A stretch of 64,000 bases of DNA from Adiantum capillus-veneris. Its lineage: Eukaryota > Streptophyta > Polypodiopsida > Polypodiales > Pteridaceae. This document shows positions 23,976 to 38,571 of this stretch, piece after piece (position 1 is the first letter of the stretch; each line of letters starts with the position of its first letter). The position numbers and the translations under genes were made by a program. The stretch spans positions 64,440,370 through 64,504,369 of the forward strand of contig CM043952.1 of the NCBI GenBank assembly GCA_014529385.2. Reading direction: 5' to 3'. Below the pieces are notes generated by a model. The model was given only the letters and a program-made list of their open reading frames with translations. It made no database searches and was not told where the DNA came from.

Positions 23976-24238
23976 TATCTCTAATTGGCTTATAATGTGA
24001 ACAAGATAAAGACTCGTTGTTAGAGTAGACTTCAACTTACCTCATACCAAAAATTCAAAAAATTTACTTTGTACTAAAATTCTTGCAGGATCGTAAACAC
24101 AGAATTTGTGATGATCTTTCTTATAAATACTATATATATGACATTGCAGTATCAATATGTTGATATTGATATGGTTAGTTTTTTATCAAATCCATGTTGT
24201 GTTACTATGGCCCTTAATTGAGTTACAAAGATATAGAG
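23973..24238. other. flank of the 19.8-kb gypsy element
   Basis: AT-rich, no gene seen; ends with the target copy TAGAG at 24234-24238. Confidence 0.5.
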
Positions 24239-25164
24239 TGTTAGAAGCTCGACACACCCTACGGAAAATGACTGCTCGGCGGATTATTATTTTTTGTAAT
24301 TATTCATTTATGGAGAAAACCCGACATTTCACCTTTGTAAATATTGGGGCTTACAAAAGTTTCCAGATTGTATCCCAGTTTTGACATTTAGATTGAGTAG
24401 ATGGTTAAATTGGAACATTAGGGTTTAAGATTGTAAGGTATTTATACCACTTTTTGACCTTAATGAAAAACCTTTCTCATTTTAAAAAGGTGGAGTCTGT
24501 GAGTGAGCATACTGTGTACGAGAGAGAGTGAGAGCTTCATCTTGACGCTACGCGCGCACCGGTGGTCGAAATCGAGTGCGGAGAAGTGCAGCGTGTTGCC
24601 CCCGACGAGAGCTACGTGCCAATACCTACATTGCGCGCGTACGGTCCAGTTTCGCGAGCTCGACCTACGAGCTTTATCTGGTGATTCGGTGAGCATACGT
24701 TATCCATTTTCGCATTTTAGCATATCCACGCGTTCGCATTGAGTAGAGCTACACATTAGGCACTTTAGTTTTTGGAAACAACGACCTACAAATTTCGGCC
24801 AGACATTCTACGTGATTTTGCACCGAGTGTTTTGGGTTGGGATTTTGGTTCATAGACCTTGGGGAGAGCGACCTATTGATGTTAGTAGGGCCTCCTTCAA
24901 GTTCTGTGGCGTTTCGAGACTGTTTGATGGGTATTTTTCTCTTGTAAGTGTTGTAGGAAATATCGTCTTATGCACTCTTGAAGGGTGTAGCTTAGACATT
25001 CGGTAGAGGGCCTCTGAAGGAATTAGTCGAGAGTTGGTCGAATGTAGATTGACACCCTATGCTTGCTTCCACGCGCCTGCGGGTTGAGCTTCATCCTTAG
25101 CTGACAAATCTTGTTAGGTGAGTTCTCGCTGTGCTGACGTCCGTCGCGGTGTATGCGTCCAACA
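24239..25164 (+). repeat. 5' LTR of the 19.8-kb element
   Basis: Contains a possible TATA box (TATTTATA at 24439-24446). At 24801-24812 it carries AGACATTCTACG, one base from the half-site of the palindromes found inside the element. Confidence 0.95.
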
Positions 25165-25165
25165 T

Positions 25166-25185
25166 TGGCGCCGCTGCCGGGGACG
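25166..25185 (+). promoter_or_regulatory. primer binding site
   Basis: TGGCGCCGCTGCCGGGGA one base after the LTR, close to the tRNA-Asp complement used by Athila/Tat-type plant gypsy elements, with a C for T in the middle. Confidence 0.85.
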
Positions 25186-26940
25186 AAAACCCTAGGTAGG
25201 TGACCGAGACTAGTCCTTGAGGATAGGGATTCTTTGGCTTGCCAAGAGTCTCGTTTTACGTTTAGATAGGATCAGAGGGTGGAGGGCTCTCTAGGTCTTA
25301 GAGGGAGTCTAGGGAGCATGTGTCTGGCCTAGATCCTTCGACTTAGGTAGACTTAGGTAGACTTAGATAGTTTTCAGTTTTTAGTTGAGTTGTGGTGTAG
25401 AGAGTAGGAGTTTGAGTGGTAGAAGCGGTGAAAGGAGAGCTTGAGAGTCCGGAGAGGCTAGGAAGCAACCGAAACACCATTATCACCATTTCACATGGTG
25501 AGTAGGAGTAGGGTAAGTAGGACATCATGATTTAGGATCTAGAGCACTTCATGCAAGTTGTACTTGCTTATTAGCTTCATCACAAGGTTGTAAAAGACGC
25601 AAAAGAGTGTTTGGAAGCTGAAGTGAAGTTCAAAAGTTGATGTGAGTGTTTCTGATAGAGCTGCAGAGCATCAGGAGCATTTCTGCCAGGAAAAAATTAC
25701 ATTTTAAGCCAGGAGACATCCTACGTGTAGGATGTCTACATGCTAATCTGGTGGAAATTTTGAAATTTTGAGTTGACCAGTGTGTTCAGAAGGTAGGTTT
25801 TACCCTATTTTCACTTGGAAAGTGGAAACTTGACCATATCTTGAAGGATAAGGCCAAATAGACAGAAATTGCCAGACATCCTATCCAAATTGTGCCAAGG
25901 CATTATTTTAAGACCAAAACCATAGGATGCCTGCATGAGCATGATCTGCATGATATATTGAGTGACCGAGACAGGTTTCATCTCAATTGGGTTCTAAGCA
26001 GACTTTAGCACTTTTGACTGAAAAAGGATAGAACAGCTAAAATTGGGGTCTTTTGAAATCCAAACCAAAATCTAAGCATACCACTGGGTTGCTGACATCA
26101 AGGGGAAGCTGTGGGTCAAGTCTAGGGTCAAACATGCCAAAAAGACATCCTACGCGTAGGATGTGTTTTGGGTGATCTAGCACTTCAAACCCTGATTTGA
26201 GCATACCAAAGTGATCAGCACATCAAGAGGAGTCTGTGCTTTGCAATTGAAGCCATTTTGAGCAAAAGGACATGCTACGCGTAGAATGTTTAAAGCAAGA
26301 AATTGAAGCCAGAAACTGACTGTGGGCATAGCAGGCTATTGTATAGCCTAAGGCAAGCCTCCTAGTCAATTTTGGTCCAAATTAGAGTTGATTTGACTGG
26401 TCATACCAATATCAGGTTGCTGGAACAGATTTCTGATCCATTGACCAGCTTATAGGTGTCCAAATCAAAAAGTAAAAACAACTGTGGACTCAACACATCA
26501 AGGGGAACCTATAGTGCAAAAATCCAGGCAAAACAGAGCAGGAGACATCCTACGCGTAGGATGTCTACGGGGCTTAGTGAAGAGAAAATTTGACTGAGGT
26601 TGTAAAGAGATGTTCCAGTTGACTTGAGGGTTCCAGAACTTCTTTCAGAAGTGAATTTAGACCTTGTTTGACCTTTTGACGGAGCAAAGACGGAATTAAG
26701 ACTTTTCAGGTAAATTGACCAACATCCGAGGGAAGTACAATTCCATATTAGCACACCTAATCCAGAACATCAGAAGTGTAAAAATACAGTTAGTGGTTGA
26801 GGTTAACTCTCTAGTTATACCAATCATTACTAAAACCACCTCTAGTGGTTTAATGCTTTGATTTGATTGTCGAAATTAAACGCTTGTGTACAGGTGTATT
26901 CAGCGGCAAAGCAAGAAGTGTGCGGAAACTGATCCTTTAC
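25186..26940 (+). other. long leader of the 19.8-kb element
   Basis: About 1.75 kb without a reading frame, between the primer site and gag. It holds palindrome cluster A. Each of the last three palindromes is preceded by a related block containing CATCAAG(A/G)GGA about 45-75 bases upstream, and similar phrases (GCATACCA followed by a CATCAAG block) recur, so the leader is built of diverged repeats. Confidence 0.7.
25714..26566. repeat. palindrome cluster A (4 copies)
   Basis: A 24-base palindrome made of AGACATCCTACG followed by its reverse complement occurs at 25714-25737 (one mismatch), 26143-26166 (last two bases differ), 26268-26291 (several mismatches) and 26543-26566 (perfect). A half copy lies at 25874-25883. 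All are in the untranslated leader upstream of gag. Confidence 0.93.
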
Positions 26941-26949
26941 CAGGTAAGT
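26941..26949 (+). promoter_or_regulatory. candidate 5' splice donor before gag
   Basis: CAG followed by GTAAGT is a perfect donor consensus, 40 bases ahead of the gag ATG. It could serve to remove gag-pol and express the downstream accessory ORF. Confidence 0.45.
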
Positions 26950-26982
26950 GGTTGGATTTGTTAAGCTGCATTGCTAAGTTTG

Positions 26983-29900
26983 ATGAATTTAAGATCAGGA
27001 AGACACATTTTTAGAGACCAAAAGGTGGCAGGTGACCAGGGTAGCTTAGTATCCACCGAGGAGAGTGTAACTCAGGCAAGGCTAGATCCACTAGCACTGA
27101 TTATTGAGGAGGGTAGGGATACTGACACTTCATCAGACAAATCCTTCTTCATGATGGGTAGTCAACAGCCAGGAGGTTTCACCTATGATGGATCAATGCC
27201 AAGGGGAAGCACCTCCCTAAATCCTTTGAATGATTCCAAGTTCACTGTAATCTTCTTAGAAGGAACAAACTCGAGGGGAGCCCTAGTTTATTATGACTAT
27301 CGAGGACGCAAGTGTATTTGTATTGAAGAAAGGCCGGCTCAGAGACTAGAGATAATTGGAGTCTATGATAATGGAGATAGATTCCGAAACGAAAAGGGGA
27401 ACCACTATCTGATAGTTAGTAACCATGAGGATTCCAATAGATATGGAGATAATGTGACGAAAGGGAAAATGGTTTCAGAAACTCAAGAACCGCCACCAAA
27501 CATCGATCGACTTGGAGCACTTTTTATGTATGATAAGAAAACAACCAGGGTCTCAGCCTATACTGAGAATGTGGGAATTTACAAGCATGAGAGCGAGGGA
27601 ATAGTCTGTTACTTTCGTTGCAAAGAACCCTACCCAAACGAATGAAGCAAAGACAAGGTTCTTTACTTATTCTCTTATGAAATTGCTATGGGGAAGGATA
27701 TCGTTTTTGTTGATAGGTACGGGCGAGAATACAAACGTATTCTCCCAGAGGACGTAGAAAAGGCAACAGTTCCAGGAGCATCAACATATGCCCCCGAAGA
27801 AGTGCCAAGAGCCACCTACACCCCTAGCAAGTCGACAAATCCCTTTTTAGAAGATTATGATGCGACCTCACATTCTACCCGACAACAGACATTCAACAAT
27901 CAGAACCAACCAACAACCCAGCCATCATTGCAGGCATGGCTTTGAAAGAGCGCAACATTAGAACAGGACCTAAACCGAGATGGTTATCAAGCCCCACAAG
28001 GGCTAAGGGATTTACAAGAACCACCACTCTATTCAAGGTATCAAGGTGAGAGTAAGCCAAAAACTCAAGGGTCAATAGAGCCTGGAAGACCATCCATAGA
28101 ACGAGTTCGAAGGGATGAACCATCTCTTGCAAGGACTATTAGAAATTATGGCTTAGGAGCACCACTGGCAGAGGAACCCGCCTACTACAGAACGCCAGAG
28201 GAGGTATATAGATTGGGACGAGGAGATCCAATGATGAGATTTGTAGACCATCGTAGAATTAGACCTTCTCAAGTGCAAAAATGGGTAAACAAAAAATACA
28301 CGGGAAACAGAGATCCTAGAGATCATGTAGCAGCCTTTGTGCGTGTAATTAGAGATGAAGAGGTGTTAGACTTCCCTACCCAATTTGCAGGGTTTGGACT
28401 AACCCTAGAGGAGGATGCAGCTACTTGGTTTGACTTTGTGGAGTGTAGAGACTTTGAGTCTATGGAGGAGGTGTTTGACGAGTTTATCGAGGAATTCTCA
28501 CAAAGGGGGATAGCTCATAATACAGTCTCAGAAATCCATAAATTCAAACAGAAAGACGGGGAATCTGTGCGAAAGGTAGCCCTACAACTAAAAAGATATG
28601 TTAAGTTCTGTCCTGTGGAAGAACTTCCAACTCAGTCCAGACTTATGCTGATATTTATTCAAGGACTGAGGAATGCAAATCTCCACAAGGACTTACATAT
28701 GAAGAGGAGCACAACATTAAACGAGTTAACTAAGGAGGCTCTTTACCTTGTGGACAGTTGTGCGGTCTACAAAGAGGGTGAATTCAAGGATCTCGACGAT
28801 GATTCATCCTCACAACAAAGTGGAAGCAAGTCTTCTAAGACAGCACTGAAAGGAGAAGTAGCTGTAAGCCAGGAGTAGCTTGTAGAGGAAGTGCTAAAAA
28901 AGATTAACTTGTACGCCAAACCCCAGGCTAAACAGCCCAAGTGGTGTGCTATTGAACAAAAATGGACAAACCATGGGACGGAGGAATGTTATTATAACAA
29001 GGGATATGTGAGAGAGAGACCTTATGCTCCCCAAGCTCAGGTAGCATCTCCTCAACTTCCACCGATGCCTAGGTATCAAGTAGGCAACCTACCAAGACCT
29101 GTAGGTGTAGAGAGACCACAACCAGTGTTGGGGCAACAACCACCCCTACCAGGATTACGACCAGTTGGCATAAGATACACACCAACCGTAACCGAATCAG
29201 AAGAGAAGGCTTTGGTGCCTATGCATTATATTAAGAAGATCCCAATGGATATGCTGCAAATACTATCTATTATCCACCGAAAGAACCCTCAATGCCAGAA
29301 CCATGGAGCATGATAGGAAGTGCAGGACCACCAACAGCTGCACAGGCAGCAGGAGAAGGAAGATATTGCACGGATGAACGAACATTGTTGTTCATAGCCA
29401 ACGGAGGCATGGGCGGGCAGAGACATGCATACCAACAAAGAGGAGCTCAAGGAGCACCTCAACAACCTAAGGGACCCTGCTACAAGTGTGGTGGAGACCA
29501 TTGGCTAAGAGATTGTCCTCATGATGAAATCATTAGAGTCAACGCATATTGCACCGAGTGTGGAGTTACTCATTTGATTCTTGATTGCCCTAAGAACCCG
29601 AGAAAAAGAGCAAAAACTACCTTGAACATGTTGGAAGTAGTGCCTTCAAGTGGAGGATCAGAAAACAAGACAATAATACCTATTCGGACAGTAACACGAG
29701 CCCAAGCTCAAAGAACCACGAACGAACCCATAATTGAAGAGCCAAAAACCGATGACCCAAATTCAGAAGTGAAAAATCAGAGAAGCACTTGGAAAGCTAG
29801 AAAGGCACGTATGAGAGCCATGAGAGAACGAGAGGAAACGGCTCTCTCCGAGGAGTTAAAACACACAAAGGATAGATTAGAGAGGTTAGAGGATCTAGGT

Positions 29901-30233
29901 AGCCTAAGCTCACACACTGCGGCAACCATAGCACCCAAGGAAATAGCAGAACCCAAAAGTGCAGGATCAGGAGGATCAATGTTGGCAGAAAAGTTAAATG
30001 AGCAGTTAAATGCACTTCTAAAAGCTTATGAAGCCAGACTAAAAAAGAACCAAACCCAAGAGCAAAGATGGATGACTTATCCATATGCTGAAATAGAAAA
30101 ACAGAGGTTGAAAATGTGTAGAAAGATGATTGAAACAGCTCAATCCTTGGTAGAAAACCTGCTTGGTAAACCTGCAAGTTGTCATGAAGTACCATCTCCA
30201 ACCCCTATCAAACCAACTTTAAGAAACAAGTAG
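26983..30233 (+). pseudogene. gag: gypsy gag with long N-terminal extension
   Basis: Start chosen at ATG 26983 (MNLRSGRHIF). The same frame runs to 29313 with stops at 27643, 27943, 28876 and 29311, then changes frame near 29290 and continues to 30233. Residues 1-400 are unfamiliar. The capsid-like part lies at 28213-28878 (NRDPRDHVAAFVRV, ATWFDFVECRDFESMEEVFDEF, QLKRYVKFCP). Two tandem zinc knuckles at about 29479-29600 are CYKCGGDHWLRDC and CTECGVTHLILDC, both CX2CX3HX4C, one residue shorter than the usual CX2CX4HX4C. A Lys/Glu-rich helical tail follows. Gag packages the element RNA. Confidence 0.85.
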
Positions 30234-31619
30234 AAACGAAGGAAAGACTCACGAATGCCTCTAAGTCTAGGGGAGAACCTATCATAGTGCCAAATACAAC
30301 AGACAAGACAAGTGAGGGGTTCCAACCTAAAACATTGGTAGAAGTGGGTAAGGATTGTAACGGTCTAGATGACTTGTGGAAGCAAATCCGTGAAGCCAAT
30401 AAAGCTAACAGGGTGAGTTACCACATGAATAACACGAGAAAAGAGAAAAATGAGATCTTACCTCCTATTGAAGAATTTGAGGCAAGATCGCAAATGAACT
30501 TTGATATGCATTCACAAGGGGGAGACCAGGGATCAATTAGTTCGGGGCACACCCAACCAGACTCGCTAAAAACTCTACCCTCTTACCTAGGAGAGTATGA
30601 AGCCAAGTCTGAGGTGAGAGCAATCCCATCTCAAAGACTTTCTTCTAACAGAGTGATGGATTTCACAAGGGTTGATTGAGTTATTGTCCACCCCGGTGGC
30701 ATGTACAATCACATTAGCCGAACTCCTAAGTCTACGACCAAACATGTGGACCACAATTGGCAAATGCTTAGAAAAATTTGGAGTGAAAGACCCCACCTCG
30801 AAGCTTCAAGAAGGGATCAGAGAATTGGACAAGCCTCGACTAAACACTAGGCCTGTACCTTTAAACAAGGTTGGAGAATATTGTGAGGGAGAAGATGGAA
30901 ACACCACGTTACCAGTAGAATTCCAAGGAGTAGTTTCCAATACTATTCTTGACAGTGGAGCAGGAGTCGCCATAGCCACTCAAGAAATCTGAAAAAAATG
31001 GGGAAAACCGGCTTTGAGAGCTACCAGAATGAAATTGCAATTGGCAGACGGGTTCATGGAAAAGCCTCTAGGACTCTTAGATAAAGTAATTGTCACTTTG
31101 TACGGAATCGAGTATGAGCATACGTTTGCAATAGTCGATTTCGACAAAAAGAACAATTACGAGATCATCTTAGGAAGACCATTCATGAGACAATTAAAGA
31201 TGGTCCAAGATTGGGGTTACGACCACATATACCTCAGACATGGCAAGACTACAACCAAAATACACCTAAAAGACCATAGTTACAAAGATGTGAACCAGAC
31301 ACCAGTGGAAGAGTTTGATTCAGCTACATTGGCAGGGTCAGGACTCCCAACATGGTTGGGGCAACAAAAAGAGCTATGGATGTGTGGAGCTTCACATTGT
31401 GGGAGCTTAAAAAGAGAGGAGTGCATCTTAGAAAGAGTGATTGAGGACAAGGATTATATTTCGGAACCTTTTTCTGAAGATGCCTTGGAACCTCTGGAAT
31501 GGGAACACATACTAGCAACATTGGATGTCTGTACCATTACAGATAGTCCAACGACAAAATTTTGTGATAAAGATGGCTATGATGTGCTACCCTATTATAT
31601 GGTAAGCCTTATACCATGA
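30234..31619 (+). pseudogene. gypsy aspartic protease region
   Basis: A linker frame (30287-30679) leads into STPVACTITLAELLSL, the block that commonly precedes protease in plant gypsy elements. The catalytic motif NTILDSGAGVAIA is at about 30945-30975, with a TGA at 30990. The frame continues to MKLQLADGF and the C-terminal ILGRPFMRQL at about 31170. It cuts the polyprotein. The part after 31260 (EEFDSATLAG and on) is an unfamiliar linker, ending at TGA 31617. Confidence 0.87.
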
Positions 31620-32151
31620 GGAGATGAGATTGTAGAACCACCAGAACAAGAAGAGTTTTATAACTCCTCTGAGCATCTGGAAGTAAATAACGACGTAGAT
31701 AATGAGTGTTCAGATAGCTCAAGTGAGCGTGGGGAGAAAACAACGAATATCAAGTTTTATGATTTTGCCAAGCAACACCCTAGACGCTAGGAACGCTATA
31801 GGAAAAAACGAGCAGAAAACAAAATGAGAGAGAACCTGATGCCCAGAATAAAAGATAAAACTCACTATCTAATGCTTGTCAAAGCAGAGGATTGTGTAAA
31901 AAGACCAAATATCAGGAAGATTCTAGAGAGTGCAAAGAAAAGGAACGCAAGTGGGAATAAAATAAGTACGAAAAACTAAAACAGAAACAAAATCACAAAA
32001 ATCTCAAAAATCAAAACAAGACACAACAAAAGACCTAGAGTGGACCAAACTGGAGCGTAAAAAGAAATATCAAGAACTAAAACGGTCTTTACGAGAGGTA
32101 TGGACTACTGAGGGAGATGGTGATGGTAAGGAGGAGTCAGAAAAAGGAAAC
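31620..32151 (+). other. decayed linker between protease and RT
   Basis: Coding-like, Lys/Glu-rich sequence with several stops in each frame; no domain recognised. Confidence 0.4.
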
Positions 32152-33440
32152 ATGAATGTACCATCACACTATCGGAAATTCACCATCCAGGACAGAGAAA
32201 TCATAATGACACCACCAATCAGGGAAAGAATAAACCATGAATCTTACGATGGGCCGGAAAATGCAAAACGGATAGACCTCGCTGAACCAGGTGAGAAGCC
32301 TCAACTGGTCTATATAGCAACTGATTTAGAGCCTGAAGAAGAAGAACGGTTAACACAACTTCTCAAGAAGTATAAAGATGTGTTTGCATGGTCCTACAAA
32401 GACCTCAAAGGAGTTGATCCATCGATATGTCAACATACAATTCCTTTGAAATCAGATGCCAAACCTAGCAAGCAACATCCTTATACATATAATGACACAT
32501 TTGCTACACTAATCAAAGAGGAGATAAGCTGATGGATGCTGAATTCATCTATGAAATCGAATATACAGATTGGGTGTCACCAATTGTGGTAGTCCCCAAA
32601 AAGAATGGAAATCTGCGAGTGTGTGTGAACCTCAAAAAGGTAAATGCAGCCACCATAAGGGATAATTATCCCTTGCCAATCACAGAACATGTACTTGAGA
32701 GGGTGGCCGGGAAACGGGCTTATTCCTTTCTAGATGGATTTTCAGGGTATAACCAACTGTCAATTGCAATAGAGGATCAACACAAAACAACGTTTGCCAC
32801 AGAATGGGGAATTTATGCATATCGAGTTATGCCTTTTGGCTTAACTAATGCCCCAGCTACCTTTCAAAGGTTAATGACGCACGCGTTCAAAGAATACCTG
32901 AGAATATTCTTAGAAATATACATGGATGATCTTTGTGAACACTCTCTTCTACGAGATGAACATATTGACCATTTACAAAAGGTATTTGAGAAGTGCAGAA
33001 CATATCGAATCTGTCTTAACCCGAAAAAGTGCATTTTTATGGTTAGGCAAGGCCGCATCTTAGGACACATTGTCTCAAGAAATGGCATAACCATTGACCT
33101 AGATAAAATCAAAGTCATAGTAGACCTGCCCATGCCTACTAATGCGAAACAAGTGCAATCCTTCATGGGACACTGCGGATATTATCGGAGATTCATATAT
33201 ATGTATGCAGTCATTGCACAACCTCTGTATGGTTTCTTAGTCAGTTTCGACTGGATTGAGGAGTGTGAAACTTCATTCCAAAAGCTGAAGGAAAACCTTA
33301 TATCAACACCTATACTTAAAGCACCAGATTGGGAAAAGATATTCCATGTTCACATTGATGCTTCTGCATATGCAATTGGGAGTATTCTAGCTCAACCTGG
33401 AGACGGAACAATGGATTTCCCAGCATGTTATGCAAGCTGA
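32152..33440 (+). pseudogene. gypsy reverse transcriptase
   Basis: An N-terminal piece (to 32532) ends VFAWSYKDLKGVDPSICQH, the usual lead-in. A one-base loss near 32528 shifts the frame. The main part shows DWVSPIVVVPKKNGNLRVCV, SFLDGFSGYNQLSIA, FATEWGIYAYRVMPFGLTNA and the catalytic IYMDDL at about 32918-32935. The thumb and connection follow to LISTPILKAPDWEK. Confidence 0.93.
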
Positions 33441-33803
33441 CAATTAAACAGTGCAGAAAAGAACTACACAACCACCGAAAGAGAGGGATTAGGAATGATT
33501 TATGTTGTAAAGAAATTTCGGCATTATTTGCTCGCAACAAACAAATTTGTGTTCTTCATAGATCATCAAGCTCTTTTGTATCTGCTGCTGCTGGTAAATA
33601 AACCATGCAATATTGGAAGAGTTGTACGTTGGTTTATTATATTACTAGAGTTTGATTTCACAGTGGTAGTCAAAAAGGGTAAAACTCATCTACGGGCGGA
33701 TCATCTTTTAAGACTGCAAAATGGGGAAGCTCTTGAAGGAGTAGATGACGACATACCTGACGCGTATCTTTTCAATATTGAAATGATACCCAAATGGTCT
33801 TAG
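33336..33803 (+). pseudogene. gypsy RNase H
   Basis: Begins FHVHIDASAYAIGSILAQ (catalytic Asp), with a TGA at 33438, then NYTTTEREGLGMIYVVKKFRHYL (catalytic Glu) and FFIDHQAL (Asp). It degrades the RNA strand during cDNA synthesis. Unlike the Tat-like element at 47-58 kb, no second RNase H is seen between this and the integrase. Confidence 0.88.
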
Positions 33804-34238
33804 TAAATTGTTAGCATTCTTTCCTTTGGAGGTAGATTTGATGACAAGGAAGACAGATCCAAACAGCAAGCAATTCGACAAACAAAAAACTTTCAGTTGA
33901 TTGCAGGACGGCTGTATCATCTGGGAGCGGAACAGATTCTACGATTATGTATAAATCCGGAGGAATTCAAGTGTTATCTTGAAGAAGCACATGTCCAGGA
34001 TTGCGCATTTCATTGTTCAACAATGAAAACACACCAAAGAATGAAACAATTAGGGGTTTATTGGCCAACTATGTATGCTGACACACATGCTTATATTAAC
34101 AATTGTACTATATGTAGTGCCAAACAACCAGTGGATCATGCGACATTGTTTCAGGTAAACATTACACCTACATGGAGTCAATATATCATTGATTTCTCAA
34201 CCACAAGGATGTTTCCTGAAAACATAAACAAAGCATGA
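33804..34238 (+). pseudogene. integrase zinc-binding domain, copy 1
   Basis: RLYHLGAEQILRLCINPEEF leads to the H2C2 module: EEAHVQDCAFHCSTM (HX6H) and YINNCTICSAKQP (CX2C), all four ligands present. It ends with WSQYIIDFSTTRMFPEN and a TGA at 34236. The same frame then continues directly into a second, homologous module. Confidence 0.8.
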
Positions 34239-36334
<2,096 letters not shown>

Positions 36335-36369
36335 ATAGTTCAACCAAACACCACGAGAATAAAATAGAT

Positions 36370-36828
36370 ATGGATCCTAAAGAAAATGCTCAGCAACAAC
36401 TTAAATACGACTCGCATTTGGATCCCAAAACCGAAGCAACAGGACTCCCTTCAGTACAAGCAACATCGGAAGGCAGACAAACACAACATAAGAAACCGGC
36501 AAACCGATTTATGTGGATGCCAATCAGCAACAAAACACTGACAGCCGCGGAAGTAGCAATAAAACTACAAAAACCGGCAAAGCAAAGCTACAAATGGAAA
36601 GCAAAAGAGACAAGTTCTACGGCCAATTCCGCCACGAAAATTCTCTCCAAGGAGACGACTACGGCCATATCGACAATAGCAGCAAACCACGCGACTTTTG
36701 CAAGACAGATGATCAACAAAGAGAGGTGGAGTTACAACTTTTACTTGCAAAGAAAATCTGCCGACCAAATCAACAACAAACAGGAAACCTCCACAACGAA
36801 TGCCAATAAGCATATTGCACATCATTAA
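36370..36828 (+). pseudogene. basic tail ORF after protease-like domain
   Basis: Two overlapping frames (36370-36828 and 36513-36809). The first reads best early (NRFMWMPISNKTLTAAEVAI) and the second later (KRDKFYGQFRHENSL), which suggests a single coding region with a frameshift near 36590. No domain recognised. Confidence 0.35.
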
Positions 36829-38571
36829 TTTTTCCATGCATTGACCGAGTATGCATCATATAGGGCCACATTACACGGCCAAGCATTAGCGCGAGTTTTC
36901 ACCCATGCACGGCACATACTCCGAGGCGATACCTTGTCGTCAGAGAGGACTCTGGCTAGGAGGGGGGGAGGCATTCTCAAATGTGGACCCAATGGCAAAA
37001 AGAGCAAAAAAGGGCATGTTTTTCGACTATTTTAAGGGTTGTCGTTTGATTGCGAAATTTTCTGGACTAACCCAAGTACATATTCCCTTATACAGCATGA
37101 ATAGACAAGTATATGGAGCCAAACACCAAATCAAGCCCCTAGGTGTGTGTATATAAGTAAAAATAGCCATTTTTCGGGCAAAATATTGAAAAAATGGAGA
37201 AATCCGGCCATAAAAATTGCATGTGAGTGTATAAAGTGTTTTGCGGTGATGTTTTTGATTTATTATGATTTTTGGGGATTTTTTGAGTTTAATTTGCTAT
37301 TTTCCTTTTAATTTTACTAATTTTTGGCAGAAAAACTTCAAAAATACAAAAAGCAGGTGAAAAACAGTCGTAATGAAAACACAAAAAATATGGGGATGAT
37401 CAGTGACTATAGGAAAACCTATGGTACAGTGGGGGTGCAATTATGTGAATGAAGTGGAAAGCGTGTTTTGGTCAGATTTTGATCGAAACGTCAAATTTCT
37501 CGTAAATGGAGTCCAAATCAAGAAATTTTTGAGCTTAAACCGCATCTCGCAAGAAGTTGGGAGTACATGTCAAATTTCATGAAAAGTGGTTCGGGGACCC
37601 CCATTATAAGAAATTTTCACTTCATTTTAAGCTCATTTTCACTATTGACTTTTGAGAGAGAGCTTCTGCCACCTAGAGCGAACGAGACTTCCAGCAGCTT
37701 CTACGACGCGCACGACTACCCGACATGCTCCAGACATGAGAGGTAGGCTCACCACCTTGAGCTTTTCGCGCATGTTTGTGGTTTTGTCGCTAAAACTAGC
37801 GTAGGGTTCACACAAAAAGTGGGTAGTAGAGACCTACAGGTAGAAGTGACCACCTAACAACTAACCCAAAAGCAATGACACTTCATCGTGGCTTACCCTA
37901 GCATAGGAGACCACTTTTGGATGATCAAAGGCAATAGAAAACCATCGGGAAAAACCCTAATTCCTAGAGCCCCGCAAGAGGCCACCAATTGGAAAATCGG
38001 CGGAAAGGTGCCCAAATGCTACCAAAACTCATGGGTGGGAGCATCTCGACATGCTCGACAAGTCTATATAGCCCACATGACTATACGGTGACCCGAAGTG
38101 GCACTGAACTTCAGAAATGGCATCAGACACACAAAGCGTCAAATAGCTCTCGCGGCCAAACCGCATGTCCGTTTGCCACCAAACTTCACGTGCGGCTTTC
38201 CTAAACCATCAACAACCAAGTCCTATGGTGGTAGACCACAACAAGCAATCGAAGACATGTAAACGCAACCACGGGTGCTTCTAGAGCGACAAATTCCAAA
38301 ACGGAGCTACGGGGAAGCCAAAGTCGATAAAAACCATACGGCAAGGATCCCCAAGGGATCGGGACGCTATGGAGACCAACATCAAGAAATTTCATCGCCG
38401 AAAAGCACTCCAAAAGCACTCCAAAAGTCAAAAAACGGCTCGGAGGCTCTGAAATCCACACAGGGAGTTACTTTCTATCTATTTGACTTTTTTGTTGAAA
38501 TAGGGCTTAAAAGGGACTCAGGGGGACTAAGGACAGGCACCAGTAGCAGTCACCATGAAAATTTCATCAGG
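36829..38571 (+). other. spacer between pol and palindrome cluster B
   Basis: No convincing frame. It contains CCATTATAAG at 37601-37610, a possible TATA box, followed by a stretch rich in GAGAGAGCTTC and acgcgc-type sequence reminiscent in composition of the LTR transcript leader. An internal promoter is conceivable but unproven. Confidence 0.4.
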
